Shown here one piece after another: positions 39,011 through 47,435 of a stretch of DNA of 64,000 nt. Position 1 is the stretch's first letter. The number at the start of each line of letters is the position of its first letter. The notes beneath the pieces are model-generated. The model made no database searches. It was not told the DNA's origin and was given only the letters and a program-made list of their open reading frames with translations. The stretch spans positions 11,745,501 through 11,809,500 of the forward strand of contig NZ_AP028461.1 of the NCBI RefSeq assembly GCF_033097365.1. The letters are read 5' to 3'. The stretch is from Actinoplanes sichuanensis. Lineage in GTDB: Bacteria; Actinomycetota; Actinomycetes; Mycobacteriales; Micromonosporaceae. Position numbers and translations under genes: made by a program.

Positions 39011-39526
39011 TCAGCCTTCCTCGTGGTCGGTCGCCCGGGCCGCGCAGAGGAACGTGCCGCCCACCGCGAAGGCGCCGAGCACACCGAGCGAGATCTGGGT
39101 CTCGTGGTCGATCTGCCGGTCGTAGGCGGCCCGGTCGACGATCTTCTCCCGATCGTGGTCGACCAGCAGATACTGGTCGCCGCGGATCTGCGGGGTGCCG
39201 TCGAGCGCGGTGAACGCCAGCACCAGGGCCAGCCAGAAGCCGAAGAACGCCAGCGCCGCCGCGGCCGCCGCCCAGACCGGTACGTGCGGTGGCACCCAGG
39301 AGGCGAGGCTCCACAGTCGCCGGGGTCGGCGGGTCTGGTAGCCGCGGCGGTTCGCGAGGATCCCGGCGGCGAACCCGGGCACGGTCAGGATGGCGGCGAA
39401 CCCGACCGCGATCGGCGTGATCACCGGCCGTGCCGCGAACGCGTACGCGACGATGAGCGCAGCCGACCACAGCACGCCGGTCCCGCACACCAGACTCAAC
39501 CCCAGAAGGCCCCGACGTGTGAACAT
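39011..39526 (-). CDS. Small integral membrane protein of unknown function
   Basis: 171 residues with about four membrane helices: near residues 10-30, 35-55, 80-105 and a final one around 145-160. A loop between helices 3 and 4 is rich in Asp, His and Arg (QYLLVDHDREKIVDRAAYD). No family recognised. ATG 39526 is used; GTG 39529 directly before it is equally possible. Divergent from the ricin-like gene. Confidence 0.7.
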   Translation of the reverse strand: MFTRRGLLGLSLVCGTGVLWSAALIVAYAFAARPVITPIAVGFAAILTVPGFAAGILANRRGYQTRRPRRLWSLASWVPPHVPVWAAAAAALAFFGFWLALVLAFTALDGTPQIRGDQYLLVDHDREKIVDRAAYDRQIDHETQISLGVLGAFAVGGTFLCAARATDHEEG

Positions 39527-39615
39527 CACTGTCGACGCTACGGTCCCGTTCGCCGCCCCGGGGTGGTTTCCGCACTTCGTCTGCGGGGTCCGGGCCGGCT
39601 ATCTAGCATCGGGAG

Positions 39616-40077
39616 ATGTTGACCGGCCGAGTCCTCACCCCGCTCGTCGTGGCGGCGCCCCTTCTCGCGGCCCCGGCGGCCGCGGTGCCCACCCCGCCAC
39701 CGCTGCATCAGGGCTGGATAGTCAGCGAGCGGTCGGCGAACCGCTGCCTGACCGGTGGCCCGGTCGGAACCGTCCTGCACACCACGGTCTGCGACCGGGC
39801 GAACAAGGACCAGGACTTCTACCAGACCAGCGAGGGTCACTTCACCCAGGGCGAGAACTGCGTTCAGCCGAACGACACGGGCAACCGTGCGGTGGTGGCC
39901 CGCTGTACCTACCGAGCGGATCAGAACTGGTGGTACGCCACCACCCTGCAGGCCGGTGACCAGCGCGGCCGCTGCCTGACCGAGCTTTCGGTCGACACCG
40001 CCGGCGTGGGTCGGGTCCGTCTGCGGGCCTGCAGCGGAGCCGTCACCCAGCGCTGGCGCTCAGTGAACCCCTGGTGA
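39616..40077 (+). CDS. Secreted ricin-type beta-trefoil lectin-like protein
   Basis: 153 residues. The N-terminal signal peptide (VLTPLVVAAPLLAAPAAA) ends near residue 23, so the mature protein is exported. The rest is a single beta-trefoil-like domain with the repeated pattern NRCLTG, QDFYQ, ENCVQPN, QNWWY, GRCLTE and QRWRSV. The QxW element of ricin lectins is clear only in QRW; the others are altered. Six cysteines could make disulfides. Binding to a glycan is likely but the ligand is unknown. It is a stand-alone lectin domain without an attached enzyme, and its stop overlaps a GTG in front of the HIT gene. Confidence 0.78.
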   Translation: MLTGRVLTPLVVAAPLLAAPAAAVPTPPPLHQGWIVSERSANRCLTGGPVGTVLHTTVCDRANKDQDFYQTSEGHFTQGENCVQPNDTGNRAVVARCTYRADQNWWYATTLQAGDQRGRCLTELSVDTAGVGRVRLRACSGAVTQRWRSVNPW

Positions 40078-40130
40078 CCCGGAGCGCTCACCGAGACCAC
40101 AGGGAATCGAGGATCGTTTATGGTTCGGGG

Positions 40131-40568
40131 GTGCGGGCGGACGGTACGGGGCAGGACGGGTGCCGCTGGTGCGGTGATCGCCGGGACGAGACCGACTTCG
40201 GCCTGCGGGTCTGGTCGGGCCGGGTCACCGACGCCTACTTCGCTCGGCGGGCGTTCGTCCGTGGGTACGCGATAGTGGTCTGGCGCGGTCGGCACCTCGC
40301 CGCGCCGATCGATCTGAGCCCGGTCGAGTCCGATCTGTACCACCGTGAGGTCCTGACCGTGGCCCGCGCGATCCGTGACTGCTTCCGCCCGCCGAAGATC
40401 GACTATCTGACCCTGGGGGACCGGGAGTCGCACCTGCACACCCATGTGACGGCCCGCTATCCGGACGACGCCGGCGCCGACGGCCCGCTGCCCGCGCACG
40501 AGGCGCCGCTGCTGACCGAGGAGATGTGGCGCACCGACGCGGCGGCCCTGAAGATCCTGTTGAACTGA
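40131..40568 (+). CDS. HIT-family protein
   Basis: About 145 residues from GTG 40131. An earlier GTG at 40074 would overlap the lectin gene's stop and add a Arg/His-rich leader, so the start is uncertain. The histidine-triad motif HLHTHVT is present, with the expected His-x-His-x-His spacing. An N-terminal CRWCGDRR could be part of a zinc site, as in many HIT proteins. Family members hydrolyse or transfer nucleotide monophosphates. The helical end MWRTDAAALKILLN closes the protein. Confidence 0.8.
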   Translation: MRADGTGQDGCRWCGDRRDETDFGLRVWSGRVTDAYFARRAFVRGYAIVVWRGRHLAAPIDLSPVESDLYHREVLTVARAIRDCFRPPKIDYLTLGDRESHLHTHVTARYPDDAGADGPLPAHEAPLLTEEMWRTDAAALKILLN

Positions 40569-40591
40569 GGCCGCGCCAGGCGTGTACCCTG
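40561..40591 (+). promoter_or_regulatory. Candidate promoter for the HelD gene
   Basis: TTGAAC (40561-40566) and TACCCT (40586-40591) with a 19-bp spacer. Transcription would start near 40598 and leave a ~63-nt leader before the GTG at 40663. No rifamycin-associated element was found there. Confidence 0.45.
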
Positions 40592-40662
40592 GAGCCTTCG
40601 CGTGTTGAAATAAGGCACGCGGCAGAAAATTCCACTGTCAGATTACGGCATGGAGGCTCAGG

Positions 40663-42918
40663 GTGTCAAGTCTGTCAAGCGTTTCCGGGACGGAATCCTC
40701 CGCGGCGTTCACCGAGGAGCAGGAGTACGTCTCGATGCTGTACACCCGGCTGGACGAGATGCGGGAACAGGCCCGCGACCACCTCACCGGTGTCTGGCGG
40801 TCGTCCGGCGGCACCCCGCAGGCACGGTCCCAGCGCGACACGACCGCCCGGGGGTACGCCGACCGCCTGGCCCGCTACGACGCGGTCGAGCCGGGACTCT
40901 GCTTCGGGCGCCTCGACCCGCGCGACGGCGGTGCCCTACACATCGGCCGGATCGGTATCCACGACGTCGACGAGCCGCTGCTGGTCGACTGGCGGGCGCC
41001 GGCCGCCCGGCCGTTCTACGTGGCGACCGCGATCACCTCGTACGGCATCACCCGCCGCCGCCACATCCGCACCCGCGACCGTACCGTCATCGATCTGGAC
41101 GACGAGGTCCTGGACGCGGACGTCGCCGCGGCCGCCGGAGGCGGGCCGCTGGTGGGCGAGGCCGCGCTGCTCGCCGCTCTGGACGCGCACCGCACCGGCC
41201 GGATGCGCGACATCGTGGCGACGATCCAGTCCGAACAGGACCGGGTGATCCGTTCGGCGGCCGGCGGCGTGCTGGTGGTGCAGGGCGGACCCGGAACCGG
41301 CAAGACGGCGGTGGCCCTGCACCGGGCGGCCTACCTGCTCTACACCCATCGCGAGCAGTTGAGCTCCCGGGGCGTACTGATCGTCGGTCCGAACCCGACG
41401 TTCCTGCGCTACATCTCGCAGGTGCTCCCGTCGCTGGCGGAGACCGGTGTACTGCTGGCGACGCCCGGCGACCTGTTCCCCGGAGTGTCCGCGACCACGC
41501 CCGAGGCGCCGGAGACCGCCGAGTTCAAAGGCCGGGCCGAGATGGTGGAGTTCCTGATCGAGGGGGTGGCCGCGCGGCAGCGGGTGCCGGAGTCGCCGAT
41601 CGAGATCGAGGTGGACCGGCACCCGCTGCGGCTGGACCGGTACGACTGCGAGCCGGTGCGCCGCCGGGCCCGCGAGTCCGGGCTGCCGCACAACCTGGCC
41701 CGACCGATCTTCGTGGCCGGGGTGCTGGACGTGCTGGCCCGGCAGGTGGCCGAGCGGATCGGCTCGGATCCGTTCTGGGACGACCCGCTCGGCGAGAACG
41801 ACGCGCTGGCCGGCCCGAACGTGCTCGACGACGCCGACGTGGCGGACATCCGCGCGGACCTGGCCGGGTTGCCCGCGGTCCGGGCGCTGCTCGACGAGCT
41901 GTGGCCGGTGCTCACGCCGCAGCGGTTCCTCGCCGATCTGTGGGCGACCACGGATCGGGCCGGGCTGCGGCGGGAACGGGGTTCCGGCTGGACCGCGGCC
42001 GACGTGCCGCTGCTGGACGAGGCGGCCGAACTGCTGGGTGAGGACGACTCGCTGCGGCGTGCCCGGGAGGCCCGGGACCGGCGGCGACGGCTCGACTACG
42101 CGCAGGGCGTGCTGGACATCTCGGCGGGCTCCAAGTCGTACGAGGCGGAGGACGACTTCGAGGCTGAGATCCCGAACGCGGCGGACGTGCTGGAGGCCGC
42201 CGTGCTCGCCGACCGGTACGCGGACCGGGACACCCGATCGGCCGCCGAGCGTGCGGCGGTGGACCGGCGGTGGGCGTTCGGGCACGTGATCGTGGACGAG
42301 GCGCAGGAGTTGAGCCCGATGGTGTGGCGGATGCTGATGCGGCGGTGCCCCAGCCGGTCCATGACGATCGTCGGTGACCTGGCCCAGACCGGGGCGCGTG
42401 GTGGTGCCGACACCTGGGCGGCGGTGCTCTCGCCGTACGTCGCCGATCGCTGGCGTCTCGCCGCGCTGACCGTGAGTTATCGGACCCCGGCCGAGATCAT
42501 GGCGTACGCTGGACGCCTCCTCGCCGACGCCGACCCGCCGATCGACCTGCCGCATCCGGTCCGTTCCTCGGGCGCCGAGCCCCGCGAGGTGACCGGCGGC
42601 GCGTCCGACCTGGTCGAACTCGTCGCGCAGGCGCAGGGGAGTGTCGCGGTGATCGTCCCGGCGGGCCGGCTCGCCGAGGTGGCCGCCGCGCTCCCGGATC
42701 TGGCTCAGGACCTGGACGAACCCGCGGTCTTGCTGACCGTCACGCAGAGCAAGGGCTTGGAGTTCGACTCGGTGATCCTGGTCGACCCGGAGCTGATCCG
42801 AGCGGAGTCCGCCCGCGGCGTGAACGATCTCTACGTGGCCCTGACCCGAGCCACCCGGCACCTGACCGTCTTCCGGTCGGCCCCCGGAGCTGCCGACGGT
42901 TTCGGAGAACAGCTCTGA
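40663..42918 (+). CDS. helD: HelD-type UvrD-like ATPase acting on RNA polymerase
   Basis: 751 residues of the HelD/HelR family: superfamily-1-like ATPases that bind RNA polymerase and help remove stalled or non-productive complexes. In some actinobacteria relatives give rifamycin tolerance. The Walker A motif GGPGTGKTAVALHRAAYLLY starts at residue 208. Walker B/motif II is in HVIVDEAQELSPM and motif VI in LYVALTRATRHLTV. The ~200 residues before Walker A contain the coiled-coil RNAP-binding part (MLYTRLDEMREQARDHL). GTG 40663 has GGAGG 7 nt upstream. Gene context does not define a partner. Confidence 0.88.
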   Translation: MSSLSSVSGTESSAAFTEEQEYVSMLYTRLDEMREQARDHLTGVWRSSGGTPQARSQRDTTARGYADRLARYDAVEPGLCFGRLDPRDGGALHIGRIGIHDVDEPLLVDWRAPAARPFYVATAITSYGITRRRHIRTRDRTVIDLDDEVLDADVAAAAGGGPLVGEAALLAALDAHRTGRMRDIVATIQSEQDRVIRSAAGGVLVVQGGPGTGKTAVALHRAAYLLYTHREQLSSRGVLIVGPNPTFLRYISQVLPSLAETGVLLATPGDLFPGVSATTPEAPETAEFKGRAEMVEFLIEGVAARQRVPESPIEIEVDRHPLRLDRYDCEPVRRRARESGLPHNLARPIFVAGVLDVLARQVAERIGSDPFWDDPLGENDALAGPNVLDDADVADIRADLAGLPAVRALLDELWPVLTPQRFLADLWATTDRAGLRRERGSGWTAADVPLLDEAAELLGEDDSLRRAREARDRRRRLDYAQGVLDISAGSKSYEAEDDFEAEIPNAADVLEAAVLADRYADRDTRSAAERAAVDRRWAFGHVIVDEAQELSPMVWRMLMRRCPSRSMTIVGDLAQTGARGGADTWAAVLSPYVADRWRLAALTVSYRTPAEIMAYAGRLLADADPPIDLPHPVRSSGAEPREVTGGASDLVELVAQAQGSVAVIVPAGRLAEVAAALPDLAQDLDEPAVLLTVTQSKGLEFDSVILVDPELIRAESARGVNDLYVALTRATRHLTVFRSAPGAADGFGEQL

Positions 42919-42932
42919 GGGCCGGCCGGGGT

Positions 42933-43523
42933 TCAGCGGAGGCGGGGAGTGTGGCGGCGGTAGGCGCTGACCGTCGGGTCACCGGTGAGCCAGAAGCGCC
43001 ACGGCACGTCGTGGGCCGAGGTCACGCCGACCCGCGGTCCCGCCGACACCTCCCCGGCCGGCTCGACGGGCGGGGTCAGCGTGGCCGGCCCGTCGCCGAA
43101 CAGGGGTGTGTCGTTGGCGGCCCGGTTCAGGTCGAGCACCTGCATGAGCTTGGCCGGTCCGGCCGCCAGATCGGTGTCCCGGCGGGCCGCGGGCCGGCGT
43201 GTGCGGGCGACCTCGATCCCGTCGACGACGGCCCCGGCGCGCAGCAGGACGGCGGCGGCCCGCCCGGTCTCACCACAGACGACGTTGGCGCAGAAGTGCA
43301 TGCCGTAGATCTGGTAGACGTACAGCCGCCCGGCCGGTCCGAACATCACCCGGTTGCGCTCGGTGACGCCGCGATGGGCGTGGCTGGCCGGGTCGGCGCC
43401 GAGTCCGCTGTAGGCCTCCACCTCGGTGAGCCGTACGGTCACCCGGTTGGCGCTCAGCCGCCAGCCGAGCAGCAGACGGGCGGCCTCGTCGACACGGGAT
43501 GCGGGCAGATCGAGCCAATCCAT
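42933..43523 (-). CDS. 3-methyladenine DNA glycosylase (AAG/MPG family)
   Basis: 196 residues of the single-domain alkyladenine glycosylase family, which removes alkylated purines such as 3-methyladenine. The active-site region LTEVEAYSG includes Glu36, with Tyr38, equivalent to the catalytic Glu and the nearby Tyr of the human enzyme. GRLYVYQIYGMHFCANVV and AAGPAKLMQVL are family landmarks. The length is normal. It is convergent with helD and 4 bp downstream of a small hypothetical gene on the same strand. Confidence 0.92.
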   Translation of the reverse strand: MDWLDLPASRVDEAARLLLGWRLSANRVTVRLTEVEAYSGLGADPASHAHRGVTERNRVMFGPAGRLYVYQIYGMHFCANVVCGETGRAAAVLLRAGAVVDGIEVARTRRPAARRDTDLAAGPAKLMQVLDLNRAANDTPLFGDGPATLTPPVEPAGEVSAGPRVGVTSAHDVPWRFWLTGDPTVSAYRRHTPRLR

Positions 43524-43527
43524 CAGG

Positions 43528-43938
43528 TCATACTGCCGGGCGGACCCCGAGCGGCCGTCCGTGGCTCCACAGTTCGGCGTACTCCTGGGCCTCCGCGTGG
43601 CCGGCCCACAACCACGGCCGGCACTGGCCGCGCGCGGGCCGCTGGATCGCCCGCAGGACCGCCGGGCTGTAGATCATCCGAACCCGGAACCCGGTCAGGT
43701 GACGCCGACGAACCGGAACACGGACGAGCCGGTGGCCACGCCCGTGATGGTGGCCGACGGCCATCAGCCGGTCGCTGTCGTTCGCCCACATGGGCGGCAG
43801 CACCCACACCTTGGCGCCGGCCGGGAACCGTTTGACGCCGGCCCGGATCTCCAGGCCGCCGGGCCCGTTGGCGGTTTCGGCGACGACGTTCGCAACAACG
43901 CACCAACCGAGCGGTTCGGCTTCCGTCTCCGTCGACAT
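43528..43938 (-). CDS. Hypothetical protein upstream of the glycosylase
   Basis: 136 residues, no signal peptide, rich in Arg, Trp and Val. It looks like a small beta-rich protein (GWCVVANVVAETANG, AKVWVLPPMWANDSDR), which might resemble an SH3-like or PemK-like barrel, but I do not recognise a family. It lies 4 bp before the 3-methyladenine glycosylase gene and is probably co-transcribed with it. Confidence 0.65.
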   Translation of the reverse strand: MSTETEAEPLGWCVVANVVAETANGPGGLEIRAGVKRFPAGAKVWVLPPMWANDSDRLMAVGHHHGRGHRLVRVPVRRRHLTGFRVRMIYSPAVLRAIQRPARGQCRPWLWAGHAEAQEYAELWSHGRPLGVRPAV

Positions 43939-43979
43939 GGCCTAGATGATCTCCGCAGGTCAGCGGGGTGGCAATAGGG

Positions 43980-44462
43980 CTATCGGGTGGGACAGGAACC
44001 GCCCGGATCGGTGGCGCCGAGGATGCGCCGGCCGATCTCCTGGAGCTGGCGGATCTGGGCCTTGGTGAGCGTGTCGAAGACCAGGGTCCGCACGTTCTCG
44101 ACGTGGCCCGGCGCGCTGGCGACGATCTTGCCCCAGCCCTCCTCGGTGAGCGTGGCGAGAGTGTAGCGGCCGTCGGTGGGGTCGGGGGAGCGGCGGACCC
44201 AGCCGCGTTTCTCCAGTCGGCCGACGGCTTGCGACAGCCGGGCCAGGGAGCCCTCGGCGAGGATCGCGAGGCGGCTCATCCGCAGGGTCCGGTCCGGCGC
44301 CTCGGAGAGGCCGGCCAGGATCCCGTACTCGAAATGGCTGATGCCCTCGTCGCGTAGCAGCTGCGCGTCGAGGGCGGCGGGCAGGCGCATCAGAACGCCC
44401 ATCAGGGTCATCCAGGCGGCGCGCTCTTCACTGGTCAGCCAGCGTGGCTCAGGTGTCTCCAC
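43980..44462 (-). CDS. MarR-family transcriptional regulator
   Basis: 160 residues. A winged helix-turn-helix is visible: LRMSRLAILAEGSLARLSQAVGR as recognition part, then EKRGWVRRSPDPTDGRYTLATLT as wing. Helices at both ends make the dimer interface. It is divergent from the DoxX gene 94 bp away, with a repeated GTTTAACT element between them, so it probably controls that gene and itself. Ligand unknown. Confidence 0.88.
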   Translation of the reverse strand: METPEPRWLTSEERAAWMTLMGVLMRLPAALDAQLLRDEGISHFEYGILAGLSEAPDRTLRMSRLAILAEGSLARLSQAVGRLEKRGWVRRSPDPTDGRYTLATLTEEGWGKIVASAPGHVENVRTLVFDTLTKAQIRQLQEIGRRILGATDPGGSCPTR

Positions 44463-44494
44463 GACCGCATCCTACCCGTTCGGATCACTTGCAT

Positions 44495-44544
44495 GTTTAA
44501 CTCAATCGGCCTACCGTTCGCTCAAGCGTTTAACTGATCGAACG
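44495..44544. promoter_or_regulatory. Putative MarR operator between the MarR and DoxX genes
   Basis: The direct repeat GTTTAACT occurs at 44495 and 44528, 33 bp apart. CGTTCG (44515-44520) and CGAACG (44539-44544) form an inverted repeat. The spacing and position suit a dimeric MarR repressor acting on the divergent promoters. Confidence 0.5.
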
Positions 44545-44556
44545 ATTAGAGGAATC

Positions 44557-44931
44557 ATGAACATCGTCCTGTGGGTCATCGCGGGCCTGCTCGCCGCCGC
44601 CTTCCTCGGCGCCGGCGTGATGAAGCTGAGCCAGTCGAAGGAGAAGCTGGCCGCCTCCGGCATGGCCTGGACCGAGGACTTCAGCGCGGGCGCGGTCAAG
44701 GCGATCGGCGCGGCGGAGCTGCTCGGTGCGATCGGCCTGATCCTCCCGGCGCTGCTGGACATCGCCCCGGTGCTGGTCCCGCTGGCCGCCACCGGCCTGG
44801 CGCTGACCATGCTCGGCGCGGTCGTGGTGCACGTCAGGCGTGGCGAGACGCAGGCGGTCGCGCCGAGCGCGGTGCTGTTCGTGCTCTCCGTCATCGTCGC
44901 CTGGGGGCGGTTCGGGCCTTACGCCTTCTGA
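44557..44931 (+). CDS. DoxX-family membrane protein
   Basis: 124 residues with four membrane helices, starting directly at the N-terminus (NIVLWVIAGLLAAAFLGAGVMKL). The pattern GAGVMKLSQ in the first helix and a later AIGAAELLGAIGLIL fit the DoxX/DoxD-like quinone-oxidoreductase-associated family, often under MarR control and linked to stress. ATG 44557 has GAGGA upstream. Divergently transcribed from the MarR gene. Confidence 0.88.
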   Translation: MNIVLWVIAGLLAAAFLGAGVMKLSQSKEKLAASGMAWTEDFSAGAVKAIGAAELLGAIGLILPALLDIAPVLVPLAATGLALTMLGAVVVHVRRGETQAVAPSAVLFVLSVIVAWGRFGPYAF

Positions 44932-44987
44932 GAACCCAGATACATCGATATAGTTCGTCGCCTTGGGGGCAGGGTGGGGAGCTGAAC

Positions 44988-45809
44988 ATGGAACAGGCAG
45001 GGCAAACGCCGGAGAAGCCGGACGATACGGGGCTCGGGGCGCGGCTGGTCGCGCTCGGTGGCCTCGAGTTGGGGGAGTTCAACACCGTCCCGTCCGGCCC
45101 CGGCGTCGCTCCAGCCCCGGCGCCCGTCGTCCGTACCGTGCGAAAGCCCCGGACCCTGCTGATCACCGCGGGTGTCGTGGTGGCCGTGCTGGGTTTCTTC
45201 GGCACCGCCGCCTACCTCTTCGTCAACGTCGGCGGCACCTCGCCGTCGGCCGCTCCGCCGCCGCCTCCCCGCAAGCCGTTCCCCACCGCCTCCGTCGGGC
45301 TCCCGACCGGCCCGCAGCCGATGAATCAGGGGGTACGAACGGAGGACGACCTGCATCTGGTGTGTCAGAACTGGTACTACCCGTCGGCGCCGAGACTTCG
45401 CAGTAGCGCCCCGCATCCGATTCTGATCAGTGAGGACGGCGGTCCCGAGGTGGAGTACCGGACCACCCGCACCCTGAATCAGGCGGCGTTCGCCGGTGGC
45501 GCCGAGGAGCGCCGGGCGTGGGCGCCGGAGCCGCCGAAAGCGCAGCTGGTCGCCTGCCTGGACCTGACCGGCCCGGGTCGTCGGGTGCGGGACTGTGGGT
45601 CCGGCTCGAAGGCGTTGCCGCTGGTCGAGGGGAAGTACCGGCTCACGGTCTTCGAGGTGGCCAGCCATCGCAAGCTGATCGACAAGACGCTGACCGGAGC
45701 CGACCGGGCGTGTCCGTTCGTGATCCTGAACAGCGCGGGCGACACCCTCTACACCACGGTCAAGGACCGGCAGTTGTACGACCTGCTGCACACCCGCGTC
45801 GAGGACTGA
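44988..45809 (+). CDS. Single-pass membrane protein of unknown function
   Basis: 273 residues. The first ~55 residues are cytoplasmic, one membrane helix follows (LLITAGVVVAVLGFFGTAAYLFV, ~57-79), then a Pro-rich linker (APPPPPRKPF) and an extracytoplasmic domain of ~180 residues. That domain has four cysteines (LVCQNWYY, LVACLDL, RDCGSG, ACPFV) that could form two disulfides. No known family recognised. ATG 44988 follows a purine-rich AGGGTGGGGAG. The gene is convergent with the small DUF-like gene at 45814. Confidence 0.75.
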   Translation: MEQAGQTPEKPDDTGLGARLVALGGLELGEFNTVPSGPGVAPAPAPVVRTVRKPRTLLITAGVVVAVLGFFGTAAYLFVNVGGTSPSAAPPPPPRKPFPTASVGLPTGPQPMNQGVRTEDDLHLVCQNWYYPSAPRLRSSAPHPILISEDGGPEVEYRTTRTLNQAAFAGGAEERRAWAPEPPKAQLVACLDLTGPGRRVRDCGSGSKALPLVEGKYRLTVFEVASHRKLIDKTLTGADRACPFVILNSAGDTLYTTVKDRQLYDLLHTRVED

Positions 45810-45813
45810 GGCG

Positions 45814-46065
45814 TCAGCGCGCCCCGGTGTCCGCCCAGCCGAGGAACCGCTCGTAGAGATCGGCCGGCGGTCCGCCACTGCCGGCCGCCCAGTCGTCGAT
45901 CGCCTCCAGCATGCAGGAGCCGAGGTAGACGGCCAGGCCGTGCGGGAATTTCTGATACTGCTCGGCCAGCTCCACTTTGGCGGTGGCGCACGGCCACGCC
46001 TCGCCGCAGACCCGGCAGTCCCAGGATGGGCGCTCGCCGACGTGTTCGGTCCGCGGAACCAGCAT
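45814..46065 (-). CDS. Small actinobacterial protein of a type often found beside XRE/DUF397 genes
   Basis: 83 residues. A short N-terminal zinc-ribbon-like motif RPSWDCRVCGEAWPC has three cysteines, followed by a helical part ending RFLGWADTGAR. Similar small proteins commonly sit next to XRE-DUF5753 regulators in Streptomyces and relatives; that is a recollection, and the function is unknown. It is divergent from the XRE gene. Confidence 0.75.
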   Translation of the reverse strand: MLVPRTEHVGERPSWDCRVCGEAWPCATAKVELAEQYQKFPHGLAVYLGSCMLEAIDDWAAGSGGPPADLYERFLGWADTGAR

Positions 46066-46258
46066 GTCACCCTCACCATGTGCGATTCATCGACTACACA
46101 GTGGAGCCTTACGTGCCTTAGGCTCGCTCTCAAGCCGGTGCGGCGAGAATCCCGGAAATGGATTCCCGCTGTCTCGCGCGGGGCGTTCATATCGTCTCGT
46201 TCGAGACAACCGGACAGTCGGATGGACAGCCGAGTGACATCACGGGGGACGGCAGCAC

Positions 46259-47131
46259 ATGAACGAGACGGGTTCCACCGTTCCGAAACGGCAGGTCGGC
46301 CGGCTGTTGCGGCAGTTGCGCGAGCAGGCCGGCATCTCCCTGATGGCCGCGGCCGCCGAGCTGGAGTTCTCCCGCGCCCGGATGTACCGGATCGAGAACG
46401 GTGAGGTCCCGGTCCGCAAACACGACGTGATCGCCATGTGCGGGGTCTACTCGGCACCCGGCCACATCACCGAGGTGCTCATCGGACTGGCCGCCGAGTC
46501 CAAGGCGAAAGGCTGGTGGCATGCGTACGGCGACGTCGTCCCGGCCTGGTTCGAGCTCTACGTGGGCATGGAACAGGCCGCCGCCAGCCTGCGCTCCTAC
46601 GCCCCCAGCGTGATCCCCGGACTGCTGCAGACCAGGGAGTACGCGGAGGCCGTGTTCCGCAGCTGGCACGCCGACCCGGAGGCGGCCGGCAGCGCCGTGG
46701 CCGTCCGGTTGGAGCGCCAGTCGCTGCTCAGCCGCCGCCTGCCGGAGGCGCCCCGCCTGGACGTGATCGTCGACGAGGGGGTGCTGCGCCGGGCCATCCC
46801 GGACACCCTGGGCATGCAGAAGCAACTGGCCCATCTGGTCAACATGTCGATCCGGCACAACATCGGGGTCCGGGTGATCCCGTTCGCGGCCGGCCCGCAC
46901 AAGGCGGTCGGCTCCGGGCAGTTCACCATCCTCGACTTCCCGGCCGTCGGGACGGCGTCACCCGAACCGACCACCATCTACTGCGAGAACCTCACCGGTG
47001 CCCTCTACCTGGATAAGCTCGCGGAGGTGGAGACGTACGAATCGATCTGGGGAGAACTCGGAGCGGTCGCGCTCAGCCAGGCCGAGTCCGACGATCTCAT
47101 CCGTACGATCATCGAGGAGAGCGATGGCTGA
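46259..47131 (+). CDS. XRE-family regulator with DUF5753 domain
   Basis: 290 residues. The N-terminal helix-turn-helix reads VGRLLRQLREQAGISLMAAAAELEFSRARMYRIENGE. The long C-terminal DUF5753-type region starts near residue 95 and includes YAPSVIPGLLQTREYAEAV and VRVIPFAAGPH. These are typical multi-copy actinobacterial regulators (BldB/WhiJ neighbourhood type) paired with DUF397 proteins. ATG 46259 has a GGGGGA ribosome site. The stop overlaps the DUF397 gene by 8 bp. Confidence 0.9.
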   Translation: MNETGSTVPKRQVGRLLRQLREQAGISLMAAAAELEFSRARMYRIENGEVPVRKHDVIAMCGVYSAPGHITEVLIGLAAESKAKGWWHAYGDVVPAWFELYVGMEQAAASLRSYAPSVIPGLLQTREYAEAVFRSWHADPEAAGSAVAVRLERQSLLSRRLPEAPRLDVIVDEGVLRRAIPDTLGMQKQLAHLVNMSIRHNIGVRVIPFAAGPHKAVGSGQFTILDFPAVGTASPEPTTIYCENLTGALYLDKLAEVETYESIWGELGAVALSQAESDDLIRTIIEESDG

Positions 47132-47336
47132 CCTGACGGGTGCCGTCTGGCACAAGAGCACTCGCAGCGGAGGCAACGGCGGCGACTGCGTCGAGGTGGC
47201 CGCCAATCTCCCCGGCATCGTGGCGATCCGGGACACCAAGGATCCGGGCGGCGCCACCCTGGTCTTCACCGACGAGGAGTGGGCCGCGTTCCTGGCCGGA
47301 GTGCGGGCCGGCGAGTTCGACCTTAGAAGTCTGTGA
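47124..47336 (+). CDS. DUF397 small protein
   Basis: 70 residues of the DUF397 family. The signature VWHKSTRSGGNGGDCVEVA is followed by VAIRDTKDPGGATLVFT and EEWAAFLAGV. The gene overlaps the XRE-DUF5753 gene by 8 bp, the standard arrangement. Such pairs behave as regulator and small modulator in development or like toxin-antitoxin pairs; which applies here is unknown. Confidence 0.92.
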   Translation: MADLTGAVWHKSTRSGGNGGDCVEVAANLPGIVAIRDTKDPGGATLVFTDEEWAAFLAGVRAGEFDLRSL

Positions 47337-47340
47337 GCCG

Positions 47341-47352
47341 TTCCTTAAGGAA
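47341..47352. repeat. Palindrome TTCCTTAAGGAA after the DUF397 gene
   Basis: A perfect 12-bp palindrome starts 5 bp past the stop codon, in an AT-rich patch before the CAP protein gene. It could be a weak terminator or an operator. Confidence 0.5.
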
Positions 47353-47435
47353 TCCTTTCCGGCGCTGCCGGGAGTCGGGCCCTCGCTCATAGTGATGGGG
47401 CGTCGTCCTGCCCCTGCTCACCGAGGTGAATATCC

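Noticed and set aside
40569..40662. Rifamycin-associated element before helD
   Set aside because: No CTTG/CAAG-type inverted repeat of the known kind was found; only a short GCGTG/CACGC pair is present.
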